From Viscum album (taxonomy: Eukaryota > Streptophyta > Magnoliopsida > Santalales > Viscaceae): a stretch of DNA of 64,000 nucleotides. Numbering within the stretch: position 1 is the first letter of the stretch; each line of letters begins with the position of its first letter. The notes beneath the pieces are model-generated. The model worked only from the letters and a program-made list of their open reading frames with translations, was not told where the DNA came from and made no database searches. Where the stretch lies: contig OY728165.1 in NCBI GenBank assembly GCA_963277665.1, positions 1,755,626,772 to 1,755,690,771 of the forward strand, in the 5' to 3' direction. Made by a program: the position numbers and the translations under genes. Positions 48,694-59,649 of the stretch are shown one piece after another.

Positions 48694-49011
48694 GAGGTTC
48701 CACCTTTGGGATCTCAGAGCGTAGCTGGTCTAGCTGTGAGTTTGGTTTGGGTTGCATAGCGGTAGTGTTAGGGTGTTTCGAGTTCGGCTTTCAGGCCAGG
48801 GACTCCAGTGTTGGTGCGGCGGCCGACGTATCCATACACCAGGACTCTGATAACCTGCCTTTCGACTCGGGACATTCGTACACTGGTCGCGGGGACATCA
48901 TGGTACATGCATCATATAGGACTGGGTTTTTGGTTTTTTTTACCTTGTCCTTCTTGAGTCAGCTCTCCAGATATACTCTTTGACTGTGGTGTGTCTTGAA
49001 TGTATTTCAGG
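48694..49011 (+). other. E5 untranslated leader between primer site and gag
   Basis: About 320 bases. The only structure noted is the T-rich run TTTTTGGTTTTTTTTACC at 48,927-48,944 and the acceptor-like GTATTTCAG at its end. This would be the usual place for a packaging signal, but none can be assigned. Confidence 0.5.
49002..49011 (+). promoter_or_regulatory. Predicted 3' splice site before E5 gag ATG
   Basis: GTATTTCAG|GATG: AG at 49,009-49,010 and the gag ATG at 49,012, preceded by a TGACTGTGGTGTGTCTTGAATGT stretch that could hold the branch point. A splice here would place the start codon one base into the second exon. Pairs with the donor at 45,914. Confidence 0.45.
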
Positions 49012-50256
49012 ATGCCTCCACGACGACAGCCAGTGAGGGTTCCGCAGCAGGATTGTGCTGATGACCCGCCCCGTGTAGTGGCTGTGGAGCAGGGCGCAGG
49101 TTCTAAGGTTGCACCTCCAGGTGGTCTGCCAGTTGAGCCACCACCTGTCCAGTAGCTGGTTGTGTCGGCGGTGCAGGACGAGGTTGCACGCAGGCTGAGT
49201 GCGCTGCACGAGTTCCAGAGGCAGCGACCTCTGAGGTTTCGGGGTGATCCAGACCCCCAGGCAGCTGATGACTGGCTTGAGGCAGTCACCCGAGTTTTCC
49301 ACCTAGTGAGGACACCTCCAGATCAGATGGTGGTCCTAGCGGCGAGCCTTCTGCATGGTTCGGCCGGGCGATGGTGGAGTTTGGTGACGCAGTCCCATGA
49401 CGAGGAGTTTCTCACGTGGGCAGAGTTTGAGCGGCTCTTCAGGGAGGAGTTCTATCCGGTGACGCTGAGGTCAGTGCGGATCCAGGAGCTTCTGCAGCTT
49501 CGTCAGGAGAGCATGACTGTGTCGGAGTACTCAGCGAGGTTTACAGACCTGTCGCGCTACTCCCTGGATATGGTTCGAGACCCGTTCTTTAGGGCTCGGA
49601 CCTTCGAGCAGGGCTTACGCAGGGACATCCGAGCAGGTGTGGTTTCCTTGTGCCTGCCCACCTATGCTGGAGTGCTGGAGCGAGCGCTGGTGGTGGAGAG
49701 CTTTCTGGCTGAGCAGATCTCTCCTGTTGGTGCTGGGCACGCGAGAGCTGAGACTTCGTCGGTCGGATCGGCATCTGGTAGCCGACGACAGACTCAGGGG
49801 TCTGGACGTGGCCGACGTTTCAGGAGGCGACCCCAGGATGGAGGATCTGAGCCTCAGGGCTCACAGGGCTCGCAGGCCAGTTTTGGTCAGCCGCAGGAGA
49901 GGCGGTGTTACGCTTGCGATGGTCGAGGACATCTAGCTAGAGATTGTATGACCCGACGTGCTGCTGAGAGGGAGCCCGTCGATGGACCGCCTTGGCAGAG
50001 GCAGCGTCTCGAGCAAGGAGGTCCGCAGGGCGTCGGACGTGGCGTCGGAGCTGGTGCAGCGGGAGGCGGTGGTAGACAGTACCAGTTCCCACCACCTCCA
50101 CCCCTAGGTGGTCCATGCCAAGCTCAGGGAGCTGGTGGTCGAGGGCGAGAACAGCTGCATGCCCTGGAGGTAGTCGACCCAGAGGCAACACATATGGATA
50201 GAGGTACGCCTTGTGTCTTTTCTACTTACTGCAGTAGTTTGTCAGACACTGTTTAG
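49012..50256 (+). pseudogene. gag: E5 Gag polyprotein with one in-frame amber codon
   Basis: Gag forms the cytoplasmic virus-like particle that packages element RNA. The start is taken as ATG at 49,012 (MPPRRQPVRV), just after the acceptor; 414 codons follow to TAG at 50,254-50,256. Codon 48 is TAG (49,153-49,155, CAG TAG CTG). The rest of the frame is open, but its first residue in a simple ORF call is GTG (49,162); the next in-frame ATG is at 49,327, inside the capsid. The capsid region has LRFRGDPDPQAADDWLEAV, GRWWSLV, FREEFYP, YSARFTDLSRY, typical of Ty3/gypsy Gag. A basic Gly/Arg/Gln-rich stretch precedes a CX2CX4HX4C knuckle (CYACDGRGHLARDC, 49,906-49,947). After a Gly/Pro-rich part the text LHALEVVDPEATHMDRG resembles the Gag-protease linker of Tekay elements, then the frame diverges and stops. 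No protease follows. Either a dead Gag with one hit, or one needing readthrough. Confidence 0.9.
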
Positions 50257-50411
50257 CGGTACTCTTTCCTTTTGTTGCTTGCTCGAGTTTTGTTCAGGGC
50301 GTTGGTAAGACCCTGAGTGGTTGTTGTTGGTGAGCTCGCTGGTGTGTGAGACCCAGTTGAGAGTCCAGTCGCTTTCCTTGTGCTTAGGGCTTTTCGGGGA
50401 CGAAAAGTTCT
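50257..50411 (+). pseudogene. E5 pol remnant: junction of internal deletion and pol 3' end
   Basis: Only about 155 bases separate the Gag stop from the polypurine tract, where an autonomous relative has about 3-4 kb of protease, reverse transcriptase, RNase H and integrase. The last part, TTTTCGGGGACGAAAAGTTCTAA (50,389-50,411), aligns with the pol end of E2 (33,220-33,243, minus), so the 3' end of pol has been kept and the middle lost. The exact breakpoint cannot be placed without a full-length relative. Confidence 0.65.
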
Positions 50412-50424
50412 AAGGGGGGGAGGA
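50412..50424 (+). other. E5 polypurine tract
   Basis: AAGGGGGGGAGGA immediately before the 3' LTR start TGTAGTG. It primes plus-strand DNA. Same arrangement as E2 (GTGGGGAGAA before TGCAACG). Confidence 0.92.
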
Positions 50425-53400
50425 TGTAGTGACTTGGGTTTTTGGCCCTGTCAGACTTTGGGATATTTCTACAAATAATTCCAGAGCTAGGCGCGAAGAC
50501 GGCGTGCGATTCCGAGGCCCGGTGTGCCCGGAATTAATTTTATAAAAATATTAAGTTTTTTTTATACTATGCACGTGGCGGGGGTGTGATATCTCCTAAA
50601 CGGTATCTCAGAACGGGAATCTGAGGGCACGGTTGCGTCCGGAACGTGCCGTTTACCCTAGGCGGGGTGTAATCTTTGCGGGCGCGGGCCTGCGGTGAGA
50701 AACGCCACCAGGGGCGTTTCCGTAAATAAGTGGCAAGTTGGTGTGCGAGCGTCGGCTCGAATAACTTATGAACGGAGTCTCGGATGAAAAATCTGAGACC
50801 GCCGTTGCGTTCAGAACGGCGCGTTTACCCTAAGAGTGACCTTACTTTTGTTCACATCGGGCGTCGGGTCCGAGGCTGGTTTGGCGCCGGCGGGCGGCTG
50901 ATATAAATATCAGCGCCCCCCCCCCTTTTATCGTTCTTCGTCGTTCTTCGCCGTTCTTCGCCGCCACTCTGCCGAATCGAGCCAACGGAGCGCCCACGAG
51001 CTCAGAATTCGACGGCGGACGTTCCAGGAGCGCGCATCGGAAGCTCTGGAGCGCGGATCTGAGGCAGAACGTCGGCGTTTCGCCCGCGAGGTAGGCGGTT
51101 TGAGTTTTACAATCCCGGATCCCGTTTTTGTGTTGTTTTTCTTCAAATTTTCATATGGGTTGTATAGTTCGGGTCCCGAGGTTTCCGAATCTTTTTTCGG
51201 ATCTGAATTTGGAGCACCGGGGTGCTCCCGGTGGCTCCCGGAAGTTTTCCGGCGAAAAAACCGGTTTTCCGGCGAGACCTGCGGCGGCCATGGCGGAATC
51301 CGGCGAGGCAGGGCGGCGGCGCGGCGGTTTCCGGCGACGGCGGCGGCGGCGCGGCGGAATCCGGCGGCGGCGCGGTGGTTTCCGGCGAGGCTGGCGGTGG
51401 TCCGGCCAGGATTTTCCGGGGGTTCTTTAAACCCCCGTAACTCGCAAACCGTAACTCCGATTTGCGAGCCGTTTGCGGCGACGCGCTCCTTGCGTCGAGA
51501 CGGACCTTTTGAACTTACTTTGAGGGTTTAAAGGTTCGGGATCGTGGCCCGGGAGCTAGAAACGTCGTATAAAATAATATTATTTTATTATTTTACGACT
51601 TCGGGCCGTTGTAACTTCTACCCAGAGCGTCCGATTGACGTGCCGTCAGTGGCGTTGAGACCCTGATGGTACGACGGACTTTTTGAGATGGTTTCTGGGT
51701 GTTGGGACTGAGAACGGGGTGCGGGCCCCACGAGGCCGAGTTTTGGCGTTTGCGGAGAAACGCAGCTTTTGCACCAGGAGTCCGATTTTGGCGGATGAAT
51801 AGTCGATCCTGTGTGTTTTTCCGAGAGGATCGCAATGGTGCGATCCGTTCGATGAGTTTCGGAATCCGGCGTGGGCCCCACCCGAGCTGGCCTTCGGTGA
51901 ATAGTACCTTTTTCACCGGGTGTCCGTTTTGGGCGAGCGAGTAGTCGATTCCGCTTGTTTTTTTGAGGGGATCGTCGTGGTGTGATCCGCTCGATGGGTT
52001 TCGGGATCGTTGTGTGGGCCCCGCACGAGCTAGCTGCGGTGAATAGTGTCTTTTTCACCGGTGCTCCGTTTCGGGCGAGTAAACAGCCTATCCTGCGTGT
52101 TTTTCCGTGTGGAACGCGATGGTGGCCTCGGTTTTGGCTTCGGAGGTGCGCAGTGTGGCTTGGGGGCGAGTCGCTCGGGTTAGCGACGTTTGGACCAGCA
52201 GTGGTTGAGGGTTCTCCCTTGGTTCGTTCCCACGAGGGTTCGTGTGGCATCACAACCCTCGTATGGGTTTGTGATCCTCTCGATGGGGTGTTTAAACTGT
52301 TAGAGTTGTGGTATCCCTCCGGTGGGCCCGGAGTGGATCCTCTAACATCTTTACCCTAGATCGGGTTCTTGGTATCGCTGTGACCACCTATTCACGGGCA
52401 GCGATCCCCTATCTAGCAGGTTAACCCCGTAGGGTTTGTGGCATCATCAGAAATATGATCCCCTACGCGGTGGGTCGTGCACAGTAGGGTTGTGGCATCG
52501 TCGGGTTTACGATCCCCTACTCAGCATGATGTTTATAGTAGGGTTGCGGTATCGTTGGTTATACGATCCCCTACTCAGCGCTTGATGTCGGTAGGGTTGC
52601 GGTATCGTTGGTTATGCGATCCCCTACTCAGCGCGTGGTTCCGGTAGGGTTGTGGCATCGTCGGTTCGATCCCCTACATCGCGAGTTATACCAGATAGGG
52701 TTCCGGTATCGTCGTGACCATCTTTATATGGACGATGATCCTCTATCTGAGTGTGAAGCTTCTGTCAAGCGCCAGATCGGGTTGTGGCATCCCCCAGCGG
52801 ATCCTGGGTGTGATCCCCTATCTGTGAAATCTACGTATGCCGGATCGGGTCGTGGTATCCCCCAGCAGACCCTGGGAGTGATCCCCTATCTGTGAGCTAC
52901 GTATACCGGAGTGGGTCTTGGTATCCCCTAGCGGACCCTAGCGGTGATCCCCTATCCGAGGAGTTTGGTGGTTATGGTGTTTCGGTGATGTTTCCTCAGT
53001 GATGTTATCCGACGAGCATGGTCTCTCGGGCGAGCGTCTGAGATGTTTGCGAGTATCCCGATGGAGTGTATCTCTCGGATGAGTGTCATCTGGTATGACA
53101 GTGTTCGTGGTATACTCTCCTGGTTGTGGACAGTTGCTGGTGATGAGGTCGGTACCTCTTGTGGCCTTGTGGCGTGAGCTGTGTATATCTGGATTGTTCA
53201 AGGTGTATGTATGGGCATACACCTGAGCTGAGCTGAGCTGACTTGTTGTGTTTAGCCGAGGATGGTCACGAGATGGAGTTTCTCTCTCGTCTGGGTTCCC
53301 TCTGGCTGGGTTGAGCGGACTGTTGCCTTTCAGTTGCTCCCTTGGGTTTTGGGTTTTTGGGGTGCCTACTGAGTATGTTTATACTCACCCCTGCACGGGC

Positions 53401-53855
53401 TTTGCCCGCACATGTTTGTGTCTTGTGCAGACCACATGCTTTTTGACGGAGTCCCAGGAGGACCCGGAGCAGGCGGAGCTTAGTGAGCGAGTTGACTGGG
53501 GTGTTTACCAGAGCTGTGCCGAGGGAGCTTTCCGGCGGGTGTTTGTGGCAGCGTTCCCCTTCTTCAGAGCAGGTTGGACGCGCTTTGTAGTTTTCTTTTG
53601 GTGGGCCCTGTTTTGCCCTTGTACTTTTGCTGTTGCACTCTGGTTTGGGATAGATTGTATGCATGCATTTACTTTTCAGTTTCTATATCTCTGCACTGTT
53701 GCATGGAGGTGTTTGTGGGTGCGTGTGTACAGGTACCATAGGCTAATGCCTCCCATGTGTGTGATAGCCTACTCGGCGCTAGTCGCCAGCCCCTGGCCTA
53801 TTGGAGGCGGGCTTGGGGAGTCGCGGCTCGAGCCCCGTTGGGTCGGGTCGTGACA
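50425..53855 (+). repeat. E5 3' LTR (3,431 bp)
   Basis: Near-identical copy of 45,246-48,679, starting after the polypurine tract. The offset is 5,179 up to the C tract and 5,176 after it because the tract has 10 C here and 13 in the left copy. No other indel was seen. Confidence 0.97.
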
Positions 53856-53860
53856 CATCT
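53856..53860. repeat. E5 target site duplication, right (CATCT)
   Basis: CATCT directly after the right LTR end GGTCGTGACA, identical to 45,241-45,245. The intact pair shows that both LTRs came in with one integration and that no inter-element recombination has occurred since. Confidence 0.95.
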
Positions 53861-56800
53861 TGTCACTATTCACCTAATATGGTGACTATGTGTTTCCTAT
53901 AGTGGCGATGTCCAGTATAGTGGAAAATCATAGGGTCTCCCTTAAATGGACATAGATGGTTCCAGAATGTTTATAGAGTAGAGATTTTTATTAAATTACA
54001 AATTAACCCATGGTATATATTCATCATAATTGTATCCAGAATTTAATACACAAGACAACTGTATTTCCTCCATGAATAGAATGATTTTCCAAATCATCCC
54101 ATTCTTAGGGGGTGGAAATCCATGAACAATTACAAATTGGTCTCCAAATCCTCTAGTAATATTATACATAATATGGTGGTGCATTGAATATAATTTTTTG
54201 AAATAATCATTAAGGGAATAATGTTATATTAAACTCTATTATTCATGTAATATAATCCCACAATAATCAACAATGTCTACTATTTGATGGATATTAATTG
54301 TGTCGAAATAGAGAGTCATTATATGATCAACCATATATATCATGACGTCTATATCTATAAAGAGGTAGAGACACAAAATTCAAAGTGTTTCATTCCCACA
54401 TGCACTTGGGAACCGTAATGTTTTGGGCCAAACCCACTAGTTACTAATGCTTTGACATTACTAACAAGTATGAGAGGAATTGAGAAATGAATTCAACAAC
54501 ACCCTTTTTTATACATGGCCACCACAATTGAAGTCAAAATATCTGATTACATCTCTTCAAATCATATATATTCCAATAAAGGTTATATAAGAAACTCCCT
54601 CATAAAAATCTATCACTGTATCATTTGTACCATCATCCATCCTTAAAAAAGGATGGTGTACTCCCTGCCTTTAATAAATCCATCATGATTACCTTATATA
54701 GATATCAGAAAATGAATGTCCTAAAATTGTATATCTCCATGTTTTTATTATCTTATTCAATGGATATGAGAAGTGTTAATAACTGAATATACTTGAAATG
54801 TTTCACAACCCTCATCTAGAAGGGATAAGTTTAATGAGGAAAACATTTCCGATGTCGCACTAAAAATCATTGAATATTAATATATAAATACTGAATATAC
54901 CATCACATTCATCTTCATAGAACTATAGACAATCTCAAAATAATAGTCTAATGGTAACTCAATCCATCACCTCTACTTCATGTTTATGTCATTTTGTGAG
55001 GTGATACATATATGACTCTTATTGTCAACACTAGAATATGAATATCTCTCCAATAATATAATATATCATGGAAATTAGGGTGAAATATTCCTATTCAATC
55101 TCAATTGTAGGTGTTGAACTGTTTTTTGTGGAATCAGTTATCAGGACCCATATTAATTAACTTCCTCCCTCTACATCATGTTGTATCACGCCATCCACCT
55201 AAAATAGCCAATTCACACATGAATCGTTGAGATCTAGTCTATACATATTGTTAAATCATAATGCCAAATTGTGGCTATGATGAAATTTTATATGATGTTA
55301 TCTCCTACACAAGTCATGCAACACTATTTTTTGATGTTATAGATTGTTTACTCCCATATATTATGATTATATCAGTGAAAAGGTTGAGCTATAAAAACCA
55401 AAAAACCTCAATATATCAAACATATTTTAAAAACAATTATGGCTCACATTTATGTGTCTATAAAAACTATATCTAAGGTAATGAAGTCATATATTGTACC
55501 TCATATCATACCATGATACGTTGTGTCACGACAACACACAACATTCCACTATCCATTCCTTGAAAATTGACTCTCCATGAAATGTGTGGACCACATAGGG
55601 GTGATACTGGTGTAGAAATAACAGACCATTAAATGTATTAAAAATCATTTTCATCCCCTATACCATGACTTCCAACCTTAAAAACCCAATACTTAATACA
55701 ATTCCACTAACTTATTAGATCGTACATTATATATAATTTTCATTATACTGGATCATGAAAAAATGTGTGAAATGACTCCACTCATAATAGGAGAAACTCT
55801 ATCTATCACATTATTGACTGAAATATAACAACAATTCGAGAGTGAATGAGCCAATCTCTATGGAATAATGATAGAATGTCCTCACACATTTGGATCCCGG
55901 ATTTTTATGTTAATTTATAATTTTTTAGGTTTCTACTATACGACACGAACTTATGAAACCAATAAATTGTTAATTTTTTCCATAAATTTCTCCATAACCT
56001 AGGAATTCTCTTACACCCAAGGATTATAAAGTATTTAATGGTATTCCACATTAACATAGATATAATTGTGAAGACCATGTTCTGTGTTTGATGATATTAT
56101 GTAGTTATCATGAACCGCATAAATTAAATAACATAAGGGTTAAGTGAACAAAAATGCATACTTTTTGACTATCATATTACCTTTATAGGGATCTATATTC
56201 TCTTGAAAACATACTTCCTATAACATCACTAGATACAAGTTTGCTCAAATGGGTCACATAAAAACATCCCACTTGATATTTTCCTCTTAATGTTCCTATA
56301 AAAATATCATTCATCATCACCCTATTGGTCTATACTGAATCCTATCCACTTGGACCTCCACCAAGTATGATGGGGTCCTCACAAAGTGGAATTCTCACTA
56401 TATCTCCATGACAATGACCATTAATATATATCCATATGAATATACACAAAAACAAGAACAATCTCTATCTATTTGACTGTTGTATCTTGTCCATCATGAA
56501 CACAAGTTTTTTTTTCTCCACCAAAGAAATAGACAACTCAATATGTGGTGGATGTACATGTTCTATAGATCCCTCAAATGAATCCCCGTCACTAGGGGGT
56601 CATAATCATGAACCTATTAAGAAACCTGAGTTGTATTCATTCCTTGAGGAATCATGAAATAGTCAATATGAATCTGGATTAAATGTTCATATAATTGAAT
56701 CTAAGTAATGAAACAAATGTAAACCACAACCCATTCTTATATGATATATATTCCAATGTATTCTGTGAAAACTCATCCTATATGTTTTGTGTCAGAAAAA

Positions 56801-56963
56801 TAATGTTATTATAATCCTGGTCGGTGGATTAATTAGTTACTACACCATCACTAGTTCCCCTAACTAATATCCTATCCAAAAGATAATGAACATTGTTTCA
56901 ATTAATCGTTAACCAATCCTCACATTTAAAATATCTCTAATATATTTTACAAAACTCAACATG
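53861..56963 (-). other. E4 interior, right of E5 (unreadable)
   Basis: About 3.1 kb of AT-rich DNA. It should contain the leader and gag of E4 and whatever pol remains, but I found no reverse transcriptase, RNase H or CCHC motif on either strand. The largest frames are 62-73 residues (53,996-54,184; 55,261-55,476; 56,436-56,657) and are probably chance openings. Confidence 0.45.
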
Positions 56964-56974
56964 CTATGATACTA
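56964..56974 (-). promoter_or_regulatory. E4 primer binding site (degenerate)
   Basis: CTATGATACTA on the plus strand, nine of eleven bases identical to CTCTGATACCA, followed by ATC and the LTR edge TATCACAACC. The spacing of three bases between site and LTR is the same as in E5 and E1. Confidence 0.55.
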
Positions 56975-56977
56975 ATC

Positions 56978-59649
56978 TATCACAACCTGAACCAACAAGG
57001 CTCTCTTGGAAAATAACTGGCTGATTCTAACACCCTATGATGACTTCTGATAGGTTTGGGGCTACTTAATAATGTCTAGTTGGCATATCAAACACATTAG
57101 ATGCATCCGTATAAAGTACATATAGACATGTGTACACATCCACAACCCCATATAATGATGAATTATATATAAATGGAACGTTGAATGCATACATAATTTC
57201 TATTCCCACAAAAAATTAAGAAGATTTAATGAAAACTAAAAATATCCGTATTATTATCTCAGTAATGTAGTAAAATGACACTAATATATTAAAAAAATTG
57301 GATTATATCATTTTGAAACTTCTAGAACCATATATTCTCTTTTTAGAAATACTATTTCCCCTACATGTAGTCCTTTATGACCCCATTTAATTGTATGTCA
57401 TCTATATAAGACATTAAACACATTGGAGTTTCTAATGAATGGGTGATTATAAGAATACCTAGTTGGAATCTTATAAGGAACAAAACAAATCATCAAATAT
57501 AATTATATCAAAATAAATTGTTGCTTTAACTAGTATGAATGATAAATACCAAGATATTCTCACAGATAAACACCATGACTCAAAATAAGACAATATCCAC
57601 ACTATAATCCTTTTTTGAATTTTGAGGCTCACGTTCACATTCATATGAGGGAAATCACTTCTCATGTTTCACAAATATTGTTTTCACTCATATATGATGT
57701 TAAACTTATCTGGAATTTCTATTATAGTTATCATAAAAAACATATTAGATGATGATACATATAATTGTGATGAAACCAAGGGCCAATACATGATACCAAA
57801 CTCTATCTGGAATAATCCAATAGTATGCTAATTATAAACCATAGAGGATAAAAATAGTATACATAACAAAAAATCAGGAAAATGAAAGAGGATATCACCC
57901 CAAGACACATAGAGAGATACATAACTCTATCCTTTACTAACTAGTATAGGGGATATATCATCATATGATTAGATTGGATACCACAATATATCCTATTATG
58001 AATGGACAACCGGAACACACCACAGTTGATAGTTAAATACGAATAAGGGTACCCTGGAAGGAGAATTCAGTGTGTAAAAGGGGAAAATGGTGTGTCCAAG
58101 TAAATTTGGTACTAGTTTTTTCTCACATGATCAAAAATTCATATACATCAACATGTAATAACATATTCTGTTCATTCTCATACATGCGGGGATGTTGAAA
58201 TTATGATCACAAAACACGTGGACTGGTCGTATTCCAATGGGATATTTAATTTCATGAGTAAACCCCAGCCACATTGGGTGGTGATCCAAAATAAATGATC
58301 TCTTATGTACTATGTAACATATATATTACTATTTCATACAAATTACCTATACATATATAAATTTAAATAAATTTGAACCACCTTTCACATATCAGTAATT
58401 CTCGAATTCATGTTAAAGATAATGGTTCACTAATCACACATCATCATTGGTGACCAACTTATATATACCCTTCTATAGTATATTTCTAGTAGCATCATTC
58501 CTAAAGTTCCTGTATGGTCTGGATCATGAAGTCAAAATCACCTACACAACCGTTAGTACTCCATCATAATTATCAAACCCATGTTGTTCCATCAATCTGA
58601 GATCAAAACCCCTAAAAATGATCCAATATTCCAAAGAGTGATTTCATACTGAATTGATTGAGTGTTTTTTCAATCATCAACCAATCAAAACGATAATGAA
58701 GAAAATATATTGAATGAAAATAGAAAACAATGAAACAAAAAATTCAGAAATGTGTAATAGACAATGTATTTTACCTTGGTTTTGTGATGGATAATTCAAT
58801 AAACAATTATATAAAACATGGATTAAACTACTACTAATTCCAAGAATAAATGTAATCAATGATTAAAAAAAAATTTATATATATGTTAATATTATAAAAT
58901 AATAAATTCATTTTCTCCATGGAGAAATAATGAATTTGGTTTAAAACAGAAAAATGAAGCGGTCCACTTCAATGAAAGATCTTTTTGAGGAATAATGATT
59001 CAATGTTATTCCCAATAGCATGATCCAATAACTATTTAGATAAAAACAAAAATGATATTGTTATAGGAATTAATATATGATCTCATTATAATCATAAAAT
59101 ATTCTCATCCATGGTACAGTCCTGCAATCTATAGGGTTATGTAAAAATTAAATTAATTTTCTATATACATGTTTAAATAGAGGAGGATTATGTTACATGA
59201 TTATAACAGATAATAATAAATTTAATTAATATTGTTATCCAATAAATCACATGTGACTGTACAAAAAATGAACCACCTCATGTATAAAAATATAATTTCA
59301 TTTATATAGTAAAACCAATATTCGAGACATAATAGATGTCACGTTTTTTCAATCTATGTAATTGTTCAATATATATACAATAATTTATGAAAAATTATAC
59401 CTATGTGGTATATTTTAGTGAAAATTTTAAATATATCAATACCAAGAATCCATGTAGATTCAAATTAATTTCTCTCTCCACATAGTACTGCTAAAATATT
59501 ATCTAATATATTCTAATGTATTTAATAGGAATTTTATATTCATTACATTTCTATTGTGGATTTCATTGTTGTTAATGAGTCAAATTTTTTAAATCCTTTC
59601 AAGTGAAATAATATACAGAATCATTTGGGCCATAGAGGGTGTCCTAGGA
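56978..59649 (-). repeat. E4 5' LTR (about 2.67 kb)
   Basis: Partner of 42,107-44,829, starting directly beside the primer binding site. The right edge is placed near CCTAGGA at 59,649 by alignment with ATTAGGGA at 44,829. Frames such as 57,471-57,665 and 58,677-58,859 are within the LTR and not genes. Confidence 0.6.

Larger units (their letters stand above)
45246..53855 (+). mobile_element. E5: young gag-only LTR retrotransposon (8,610 bp)
   Basis: Complete plus-strand element: LTR 3,434 bp, primer site, gag, polypurine tract, LTR 3,431 bp, flanked by CATCT duplications. The interior is only 1,745 bp and encodes Gag alone, so reverse transcription and integration must have been supplied in trans. 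Both termini are TG...CA. It is GC- and CpG-rich, unlike its AT-rich surroundings. The LTRs differ at nine positions (45,614; 45,895; 46,503; 47,442; 47,619; 47,787; 47,842; 47,925; 48,003 in the left copy) plus a C13/C10 tract, about 0.26 percent, i.e. recent. The pol-end block and polypurine tract resemble those of E2, suggesting derivation from a Tekay-type element by loss of pol. It fits the large non-autonomous (LARD / TR-GAG-like) classes, with unusually long LTRs for a gag-only element. Confidence 0.95.
42107..59649 (-). mobile_element. E4: old LTR retrotransposon hosting E5
   Basis: A minus-strand element defined by two diverged direct LTRs, a degenerate initiator-Met primer site at 56,964-56,974 and a polypurine tract at about 44,831-44,843. 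After removing E5 the interior is only about 3.6 kb, too short for a complete gag-pol, so it was either deleted or non-autonomous. The LTR edges (TGTGACACC at 42,107; TATCACAACC at 56,978) resemble the TGTCACGACC edge of E5. Possible target duplication: GAATG (42,104) and CAATG (59,651), one mismatch, dependent on the exact edge. Confidence 0.6.

Noticed and set aside
49589..50191. Frames of 61-99 residues overlapping gag in other frames
   Set aside because: Shadows of the Gag frame, which has the domain motifs and CCHC knuckle.
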